From contig NW_024881597.1 of the NCBI RefSeq assembly GCF_019059575.1, positions 62,001-126,000 on the forward strand: a stretch of 64,000 nucleotides of DNA, in the 5' to 3' direction. Positions 30,720 to 41,400 of this stretch are shown one piece after another. Numbering within the stretch: position 1 is the first letter of the stretch; each line of letters starts with the position of its first letter. Made by a program: the position numbers and the translations under genes. The DNA comes from Amphibalanus amphitrite. Lineage: Eukaryota > Arthropoda > Thecostraca > Balanomorpha > Balanidae. The notes under the pieces are model-generated. The model saw only the letters and a program-made list of their open reading frames with translations, was not told the origin of the DNA and did not search any database.

Positions 30720-32248
30720 TCATCTTACTACAAGACACAAGTCAACGATAAGTAGCTGGAAAAGGTGATCTTTGTGTCAACAATGACGCTACCGGGCAGA
30801 TTATAGAAAAGATGTACTTGGTTGGAAGTCAATAAATATGTATTGCTTAGTAACAGCCTAATGATATCATCAGCAGTCAGCACTTCCATGGCTTTGAAGG
30901 ACTTGTGCTCAGCGGACGAATCAAACATTACATAATGGACACTTCAGTTTGATCTGTCATACTTTTTATCCTGGTTTCATGTCTCTGCCAGTCTAAATGC
31001 ATTTGTCTTGTTAAGTTGTTAGAGCAGTCCTTAGTTAGGCTCTTCTTTTTTAAGGAGCTAGGCTAAGTGGATGATACTCGAATACATGGCAGGGATTCGT
31101 GTTAGTGTCGCACGTGCCACGTCTGTACAAAAACTGAGCACCTTATAAGTGCCTACATGTGCGACCGTGTCCGACCCATAGCGCCCATAGCAAGCTATCT
31201 TTCCTAATTCCTATCTTTAAAGTTTATCAACTGCTCGACAACCTATCCAGGATCAATAAAATGTGTGACGAAGTTCTATGGTCTAGTAATTGTTGACCTC
31301 AACTTCGAGCGCCGTGTCGATAGTATCTACACTTTGATCTTCAGCTCCGTAATCTGTTGACGTTTTGTCTAGCATGCAGGTGAGGTGGGCGATATCTTCA
31401 ACGCTATTTGATGCGTCTCTATTTTATATGCACCTACCAATCATATATGCTCGTATTATAAAATGATTTATTTGATCATATTTGCTTGCATGGCAATTCA
31501 GTTTCCGACATTTAGCAGTAATATCATCGAAGGTAACAACATCATGGCTCGCAAGCAGCTTCAGATGCAAAAATGCGACTTTCTGCGAATACTGAATAAC
31601 GCTATAAACGTAAAATATCGCCGCATTATCCAAAGTCTTCATCAACAAGTTGCTGGAATTTCAGCGTTCATGGAAATTAGAACCAAAAGGTGAATCAATA
31701 AGTGACATTAATTTTCTTTGACGGCACAAATTATAATGTTATGATCGAATGATCGTATGATGATGATGGTACTGCATGAAACATTATTACTATGTTTTAA
31801 ATAACGGAACAGAATCAAACTATGAGAGTCAAACCCATCCAGCAATTGGCTTGGCCAGCAGTATCCCCACGCTCAACTCGTTGAGCCTAAAATCCCAATG
31901 ATTTCTTCTCGCACAAAACCGCTCAGCGTTTACAGTTGACCCGTTAGGCAGCCATAGTTGACCCGTTAGGAAATCACAGCTCACCCGTTGCATTATACCA
32001 GTGTGTGTCGCAGCGGCCCGCCGTATAGAGCCACCCACTTGTCTTTTTTAACAATGCAGTTACTCCGAGCCCGGCAGGGTTTCTTTATACCTTTCACTTG
32101 ACGTCTGTGTCTATTGACAGTGTTCCGTTACCCCGGCGCCCGAGTTTACTGGCAGTGATCTGTAGACCCCTTCATGTATCTACTGACAGTGAACAGTAGA
32201 CCCCAGAGCTCACGTCTATTCACAATGATCTATGGACCCCTGAAGTGC
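30720..32248. other. No gene recognised
   Basis: Downstream of copper transporter gene B. Only short ORFs. Short repeats such as GACCCGTTAGG occur at about 31937-31970. Confidence 0.5.
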
Positions 32249-32407
32249 CTATTGACAGTGGTCTGTAGAGCCGGCGCCCAGCAGAGCTCGCTTGGAGACC
32301 ATGGGCGCGAAGATGGCGTAGCCGACTCCTGCTCCGGCGCAAACGGCCATCATGATCCACGAGCTGTACGTCATGGTAGCCAGCATGAGGAAGTAGCCGC
32401 AGGTGAC
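32249..32407 (-). CDS. Ctr1: Copper transporter gene B, exon 6 (TM2 end, TM3, C-terminus)
   Basis: After CTTCAG it encodes VTCGYFLMLATMTYSS, then AVCAGAGVGYAIFAP and a short tail ending DHCQ and TAG. It contains the MxxxM and GxxxG motifs. Confidence 0.95.
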   Translation of the reverse strand, partial: VTCGYFLMLATMTYSSWIMMAVCAGAGVGYAIFAPMVSKRALLGAGSTDHCQ

Positions 32408-35400
32408 CTGAAGGCGGAGGTGCGACAATGGTCAATGCGGCCAGGGGTGAGAGGGACAGTAGACAAAGGTAATGGTGCACACATTTCTGAGTTGTATTTG
32501 ATGATTTGAACGCCCAGCTCCATCTGACTTGTTTCGTGGTGATTCGTCCTGATATTGGCCTGATGTCATCATTATCGATGGCCTTAACGCTGCGTAAATT
32601 TGCAACTGAACCTAGTCTTTGTGAAATTGTTGTAATGTAGAAAACTAACTACTGCTCATAATTTTCCACTAAGTAATAGTGTCGCTGCGAGTGATCGATA
32701 TACAACAAAATACTATAATGTGCGATTATAGTGCGATTATTTTCACCAAGCAATATTCTACTAACCTGATAACTGGCAAGGCACGCAAAATCCGACTACA
32801 TGCAGGCTGGGAGCGACACGTTATCAGTTATCGCCTCAAGCGGTGGGGGTAAAATATTTTTTTGTCTTCGAATGTCATACACGTCAGCACAATTATTGCA
32901 ACTTTTTTGGAGAACAATCTTCTAGCGTCATATAGAATTTGAAAGAATCTTGGCTACCGTTAAAAAAAAACTTACTTGCACAATATGCAGGAAGACTTGA
33001 ATCCTGAAAAGAAAAGTAAATGAACGAATGTAAATAACCAAGAAATACAAAAGCCATACAAATTGGAGGCGTCTGCTATCAAAATAATCCAAAGTCTATA
33101 AACGAACAAAAAAGAATGAAAGAATTGAATACCGTAATTTAACGCTCAATGTTTTATAAGCACTTGCTGATAGATAATTATTTAGCTAATAGATATATTA
33201 GTTTTGGACTTTGTAAGGTGTTTTACTTCCTTCCTTCATCACTCACCAGTGTCCAGGAGACGACAGTCTGGAAGAAGCTATTTTGTCGACGAGGATTAAC
33301 CTGCAAAACACACAATCGAATGTCATAAGAGCTGTCTGTTGTTGAAAAGTTAAGTCCAGGGTGTTGGTACAAAAGACCTTGTAAGTTGTAACATTATGTA
33401 CTCCCCCAGGAGAGAGTTTCTGTTTGTCCTTATTTTACAAATGATCTCTGACGGGCGCAGGGTAGGTGACGACGTGAGGCGAGATCAAGTTAATCAAATT
33501 GAGATTCAGTTGATCAAGGCGAGATCAGGTTGAGCACGACGCAAGATGATTGGCCGGTACTTCATCAGCTGCCATGAGTTAACATTGGAATGGTAAAAGA
33601 TGTAGCTATGTTTTCAATTAATTACTATCCCATTGATAAAGAATTTCTCACTGAACTAGAAAACAGCGTCCCCTCCCCCTAAAGTGCGCTGTATAGCCAA
33701 AATTTACGATTGGAAAGTGTCGTAGAATTGGCTGCGCCTTCCACCAAGGAGTGGTCTCGCTGCACTATCCGGACTTAAAGTACTAAACCATCTGGACAGC
33801 GACCTGAAGACCTTGAGGCCCTCGTAGAGAGCGGCCATGACGCCGACTCCCAGACAGGCGGCAGTCAGCGTGCCGGCGTCGTGGATGCCGAAAGACTTGA
33901 ACCAGAGCTTGAAGGTGTTACCGCCAAAAAACGTCATCTGAAACAAAGTGCATAGTTGATTTTAAAAGTGGCCAAGACAAGCTGTAACTAATAAAATGAC
34001 TTAACCCGCGCCGGGCCGGGGGTGTTTGAACACCCCCCTGCGGTTTTTCGCAGATATCTCAAAAACGGCGGCGCGGAGCGCCGCCGTTTTTGGCACACCT
34101 GTTCGTGCATCTTTTCCGCACATGTTGTAAAAATTTCAGACCCAGGTCGCCTTAGGTCAGGTCACCAGGTCACGCCAAGTGACCTCACCTCAGAAAAAAT
34201 AGGAATGCTCGTCATAGCTACACCGATTGATCGATTGCCTTGAAACTTTCAGCGATTGATAAGAGCAACTATATCTACAAAATTTATATCTCGGAATTTT
34301 GATATCGGTGACCTAAGGTCAGGTCAATTTTGCGGCCTCTCCATTATAAGTCAATGGGAGAAAATTGAAAAGCGTCTGTTTTGCACGAACGCTATTCTAG
34401 ACACTCTCAAACATCGAGATATAGGTAAAATTGACACACTGAACCGGAAAATGGCAACTGTGACCCCTCGTTATGTCCCCGAGGTCATCTCAGGTCACGA
34501 ACAGAATCTATCAGTTTTTCGCTAATAACTTCTGATAGAGGCGTGCTAGAGCGCTGAAAACGCCTTAGATGTGTTCGGCTCGACGTTGCGGATCGACTGA
34601 TATGCAACATGACCTTTTCCGGTCAGGTCATGACCTTGACCTGAGGTCAAATTTTCAAGCTGACCTTTCAAGGTCAAATTATAGTTCATTCGGCGCGTCT
34701 CGACGAGAGGAACACGATGCTGGCAAAAGTAATGTCATGGCTCTTTTGAGTCAAAAGTTATTGCCAAAAAACCACTTTTCGTAAAAACGGCTATTTTTGA
34801 AGTTTTTGCCCTCTGGAGGCTAAACCGTTGACCTGAGGTCAAATCTGAGGACATTATCCAGAAAGGTCTGTAAAAGGGCTATCGAATGCGCTTTTCCGCG
34901 GCGCTGTAGCTCTATCGGTTCCCGAGATAGCCGTTGGCAGTTTCCAAAATGTTGAAATAGTCAACATTTTAGCTTTGGTGACCTCTGGTGACCTGACCTT
35001 TGACCTGACCCAAAAAATGACCAAAGTGTTTTCGTCCTTATTTTAGACGTTCTTTCGATTGCCGCTTACCGCGTGTCGCTACGTGGCCCAGGAGCCGAGT
35101 TAGACGGGGGGGGGGTGTTCAGACACCCCCCCCCCCCGGCCCGGCGCGGAATCTCAGAGCACCGGCCCGGCGCGGGTTAAGACTTGCAAAAATGATAAAA
35201 AGTTGTATATTACATTTGGAAGTGAGCCAGTTTTGCATGCTCAAAAGAAGCGTCACATGGTAATAAGCATTAAGCATGTCTATCACAGAATGGTGTACTT
35301 GTGAATCGCTCCTAAAGTAGCGAGTTCGAACACGCACGTACAACTATCTAATTTAGTTATTAAGTACATAGTTTTATAGTGTCACGCACCTGCATCATCA

Positions 35401-38400
35401 TACCGCCTAGTTCGGCACCCATAGAGTCTTCTGTGAGTGCCGCGGGAGTGTCTCCACTGGCACTGGGTGGAGGCGGATCCACGGCTGTGCTGACCAGCAT
35501 TGGAACCGCTGTCGGCGACATTTGGCCAATCAGAGACATCGCAGCAGCCATAACACTTCGGCATGCGACACAATGGAAGCAGGACTTGACAAAAGTTTCT
35601 TTTTTTAATTACAAGCCCCGAGGACATTATCATCACCTTCGCTGTTAACCCTCGCCAAGCGAGGGCCTTTTCCATAACACGGACGGCGAGTAGGGTTGGT
35701 ACGACCCCCCCCCCCCCCTGGCGATTGGCACCTATGGCATTTAGAAACACCAAATTTACAGGGTAGATGGGTCTGTAGGAGGTCTCGCCCCTGTGCAAAT
35801 TTGGTTGCTCTAGGTCAATATTTAGGGGGTTTTTGGGGGGGTATAAGTGTAAAATTTTTGCTGAAACAGGCCAAAAGTTTTTCGCTTATAACTTTTGATC
35901 TGATTAAGATAGAGCAAAAAGAAAAGCACCAGTGAACTCAGCACGTCAAGGCGCGTCAAATGATATACTTGTTTGCTTGCTTAAGTGTACTTAAAAAGTT
36001 AAGCACATCTTAAGTACATCTTAAGTCTTAGGAATGGTCGAAATGCTTAATGTTGCATATCATTCGACTCGGCTGTTCAAGAGGAACAGAATGATGCCAT
36101 TTTGAAAGCTTTATCTTTATTGTGTGACAAGTTATTGGCACAAACGTCATTTGACCTCAGTTGACCTCATTTGACCTGACCCATGGACAAGTAAACCAAA
36201 CAAAGAAGCACCAAGTGACATAATGTTAAGTACCTACTTTTGTTTCAGAGCACCAAAGTGATAGAAAGAAGCGGATATCGCCAGTATTTTCCGAATTGAA
36301 TATTTTCCCATAGGCTTAACATTACGACGTAATGACCTCTAACTGACCTCAGGTCAGCGACATGAAAAAACGAACTATGTGTTATACAACTCGGTGAACT
36401 TAGGATATCCTGAAAGTTTGAAGGAAATCAGTTCAAAACTGTAAGTTGGTCAGGTGCATAAAGAAAATTGAAATTTGACCATGACCTTGTACCGGTTGTC
36501 TGACCTGGTGACCTGACCTGAAACGGCAGAGACCTGAAAGTTTCAGGGAAGGTGCCAAAAGGTTGCTCCAGAGGGTATGCCAAATTTGGCGGCGCTACGC
36601 GCCGCCGTTTTAACGTTATTTGCGAAAAACCTTAGGGGGTTGCATCAACCCCCCCCTCGTCGGGCGAGGGTTAATGTCATATTTTTCTGTACCTTATTAG
36701 ACTAGGTGATCTTTTAAGTTGAGTATTTATCAACTGACACGATAGATATCAAGCTGAGGGAGACCATTTATTCAAAGTTTGTTGCATCGGACTGACCGAC
36801 CTTGATCTAAACCTGAGTCCCGCTGGGGTAGACAGAATCTGCACCCTCCCGTTTTTCGCCAATAACTTCTAAGCGCGTTTGACCCGCGACGTCAAACTTT
36901 AAGCACTTCAGCATACATCAATTTAACATCTTTCCTAAAATTTTGAGCGAAATCCGTTTGATTTTTTTTAGAAAATGACGTTTAAGTTACGTCGTGTCTA
37001 CCATTTTCGCTTCAAAAACTGCAAAACTTCAAACACCTTAAACATCTCCAGGTTTTTAGGAATCAAGACGTAACAAAAAAAACTTGTAGGCAATCATACA
37101 TTGTCTTTTGAGTAGCAATCTCAGTTCTCTTTTGAAACTTTTTGATTTTGGTCCTGATCTTTTTTCCAGCTGTGTTTTAAATCAATATAAAATCAAAAAT
37201 TTGAAGCTTATCGAAAGAACCTAAAAAATATGTATGTTAGAATAGTGGTCTCTGTGCACCTACCTTCCCATTTTTAGAAGAGTTTGGTAAAAATGTAGGA
37301 GTTATAGAACTTTTTATGACGTCATGTCACACATTTTTCAACAAATGATTTTTTTCAGTTCTAGACCTCCTACGGGAACAAAAATAGCACCATGCAATTC
37401 ATCGTGAAAGCTATAAGATGAATATCTTTTTAGGTCTTAGCAATCACTTCAAAACTTGACCTGACCTTGACCTGACCTCGAACTAAAATTCATTAAACTG
37501 TGGTCCGTTGAATTCTATGGATAAAATGACCCATAGACATGTATCATACATGCCCTTTTCATATACCGTTTTTGGTGACCTAACCTGACCTTGAACTTGA
37601 CCTTTCCATGACATTGTATGCAAAGTATCTTTTCTTGATGGCCTTAGAACACGTTTTGGGTCTCAGTCCATTCTTCGCCTACATACTGCGCTCCAAAGCC
37701 GATTAGGTAGAAACTTCATTTTTCACCCTTGACCTGACCTCGATCTGACTAATGACCTAGTTTGGCAAAAAAAGACTCAAATCTCTGTCTTGTTGAGAGA
37801 TTTCGATTGCCCTTTTCCCCGTTTTTCTACGACCATCGGTTCGTAAGTTAGGCAGGGGCAAAATATGCCCCCCCCTCCCGCCAGCATGGCGCGTATTGCT
37901 GGAAAGCCCAACGGGGCGCGGGTTAACCCGCGCCCTGCTGGGGGGGGTGTTTGAACACCCCCCTAGTGGTTTTTCGCGAATATCTCAAAAACGGCGGCGC
38001 GGAGCGCCGCCGTTTTTGGTACACCTTATCCTACATCAATTCTACACATGTTGTGAAAATTTCAGACCAAGGTCATTCAAGGTCAGGTCACCAGGTCACT
38101 TGAAGTGACCTCACCTCATAAAAAGTTTAAATGTCTGTCATAGCTACACCGAGTGACCGATCGCTTTGAAACTTTCAGCGATTGCTAAGAGCAATAGCAT
38201 GTACAAAATGTATATCTCAGAATTTTGATATCGATGACCTAAGGTCAGGTCAATTTTGCGACCTCCCCATTATAAGTCAATGGGAGAAAATTCAAATGCG
38301 CCTCTTTTGGACGAAAGAAATTATAAACACTCCCAAACACCGAATTACAAGTGGTTTAGACACACTGAACATGAAAATGGTGTCCGTGACCCTTGTTTGT

Positions 38401-41400
38401 GCCCTGAGGTCATCTTAGGTCACGAATGATATCTAACAGTTTTTCGCAAATAACTTTTGATAGAGGCATGCTAGAGCGATGAAAACGCCTTATATGTGTT
38501 CAGCTCGATGATACGGATCGACTGATATGCAACATGACCCTTTCCGGTCAGGTCATGACCTTGACCTGAGGTCAAATTTTCAAGTTGACCTTTCAAGGTC
38601 AAGTTATAGTTTATTCGATGCGTCTTGGCGAGAGGAACACGATGCCGGTAAAAGTAAGCTCGTACAAGGCTTGGGTCAAAAGTTATTGCAGAAAAACTGT
38701 TTCCGAAAAAATCGGCTATTTTTGCAGTTTTTGCCCCCTGCAGGCAAAACCGTTGACGTTAGGTCAAATCTGAGAGAATTACTCAGAAAGGGCGTTGATA
38801 GGGCTATCGAATGCACTTTTCCGTGGCGCTGTAGCTCTATTGATTCCCGAGTTATGCGTTGGCTTCTTGGAAATTTTCGACATTCGACCTGGAAATCGGC
38901 GAAATTTTGCCTTCAATGACCTCTGGTGACCTGACCTTTGACCTGACCAAAAAATTGACCGAAGTGATTTCGTCATTATTTTTTACGCTCTTTCGAACGC
39001 CGCCTTCCGCGTATCGCTACGTGACCCAGGAGCCGAGTTACAAGGGGGGTGTTCAAACACCCCCCCCCAGCAGGGCGTGGAAATCCAGGACCCCCAGCCG
39101 GGCGCGGGTTAAAGGAAATATACCAATTCCCCAAGTTTTCTCCTTTTTTGCTCTAGTTTCACGAGTTTTATGCTTAAAATGATTAGGAAAAAATAATGAA
39201 TATTTACATGCAAATATAATTTCTATTTTTTATACAGGAAAAACTATTTTCCCTCTTTGGTAGAAGCTAGATAGTGTCTGCAGCGGAAGCAAATTACGCA
39301 TTAACCCGGCACCGCCTGGGCTATTTCCGTACCCACGACAGCCTGGGGGGGTCGGATCCGACCCCCCCCCCCCTGTTATCTCGAGAACCAATGGTTGTAT
39401 CGAGCCCCGCGAGGTGGCGTTCGAAAGGTCTCTACGAGACCTTCCTAACGCACTCTTAAGATTTTAAGATTGAGGTCAACTTTTGGGTCAAGGTCAGGTC
39501 AAAGGTCAAATTCTGGGGTTTTGCATGATTAGGCTTACGGACAGCGGAATCGATAGCTGCTGCTCGAAACTCACCAAAAATGACCTCAAAGACCTAGTGA
39601 AGGTACCATGTGCGTAAAGGGGTCATACTTGGTACAGGTCAAGGTCAGGTCAGGTCACGAAAGGTCACGGTTTTCACTTTCTGCTACATGGGCGTGCGAC
39701 ACATGTTTTATGGCTTATTTTTCGCAACGAATCCGATGGTAATGGTTATATGTAATCCCCAGGTCACTGTGCTGGTGATAAGTGTGCATTCAGCATTGAA
39801 AGCATAAAAAATTGTTTGTACCATACATAACTAAACGAGGGCTAAGAAAAAAAGTCAATTTTTCAACTTTTTATTTTTGACATAAAAATGCACTTTTCTA
39901 GACGAGCGTTGGCCCAGAAATCTAGTGGTGCCATTTGTTTTTACATGTGATGTTCAAAAGTGCCTCTAATTCACGAAAATGCTTATGACGTCACCATGCC
40001 CTATGCATGTTGGAGCTATTTTTTACAATTTGGGGGTCAAAATCAAGATAGAAAGTTGAAATTTGGGACATCTAATGTTCTAATAGAGCTCTATAACATA
40101 TATTCCGGTTTTTTATAATTCTCAAAATTTTGGATTTTATTAGCTGTTTTCTAAAAAATATCGTTTTTGAATTTTTAGGGGTGAAAAACGCATTTTATGG
40201 AAAATCCGAGATAACTATTTTAAAGAACTCGTTGAGTTGCTTCGATTTATGTCCTTAATTTGCAATTTGCTTTAAACCTTGATTTTTGGCGATTTTTTAA
40301 ACATTTACCACTTTTTGACTGAAAACGCCATGTAGTTGATCACTAAAATCGATATATCTAAAAAAAATTGGAACATTTTTCTTAAAAATTACACAGGAGA
40401 CGTCAAATTGATGGGGGAGAAGGTATGCCAAGTTTCAAGTTGATAGCGTAAGCGGTTCATGAGTTATTCGAGAAAAACGGAGGGGGTCGGATCCGACCCC
40501 CTCCCCCCAGGCGGTTGCGGGTTAACCCGCGCCCGGCTGGGGGTCCTGGATTTCCACGCCCTGCTGGGGGGGGGGTGTTTGAACACCCCCCCCCCCCCTT
40601 CTAACTCGGCTCCTGGGCCACGTAGCGATACGCGAAAGGCGGCGTTCGAAAGAGCGTCAAAAATAATGAGGAAATCACTTCGGTCAATTTTTTGGTCAGG
40701 TCAAAGGTCAGGTCACCAGAGGTCATTGAAGGCAAAATTTCGCCGATTTCCAGGTCGAATGTCAAAAATTTCCAAGAAGCCAACGCATAACTCGGGAACC
40801 AATAGAGCTACAGCGCCGCGGAAAAGCGCATTCGATAGCCCTATTACGGCCGTTCTGAGTAATTTCCTCAGATCTGACCTAACGTCAACGGTTTTGCCTG
40901 CAGGGGGCAAAAACTGCAAAAATAGCCGATTTTTTCGGAAACAGTTTTTCTGCAATAACTTTTGACCCAAGCATTGTACGAGCTTACTTTTACCGGCATC
41001 GTGTTCCTCTCGTCAAGACGCATCGAATGAACTATAACTTGACCTTGAAAGGTCAACTTGAAAGTTTGACCTCAGGTCAAGGTCATGACCTGACCGGAAA
41101 GGGTCATGTTGCATATCAGTCGATCCGTATCGTCGAGCTGAACACATCTAAGGTGTTTTCATCGCTCTAGCATGCCTCTATCAAAAGTTATTTGCGAAAA
41201 ACTGTTAGATACCATTCGTGACCTAAGATGACCTCAGGGCATAAACAGGGGTCACGGACACCATTTTCATGTTCAGTGTGTCTAAACCACTTGTAATTCA
41301 GTGTTTGGGAGTGTTTATAATGTCTTTCGTCCAAAAGAGACGCATTTCAATTTTCTCCCATTGACTTATAATGGGGAGGTCGCAAAATTGACCTGACCTT

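Noticed and set aside
37975-38025. Bacterial-style intrinsic terminator (GC stem plus T-run)
   Set aside because: The window is clearly eukaryotic; the stem recurs as part of family 1 ends and is treated as an element feature.
40459-40965. ORF of 168 codons and similar ORFs at 13541-14068 and 38527-38919
   Set aside because: They run through the ends and interior of family 1 elements, occur on both strands of the same element, and share no protein signature.
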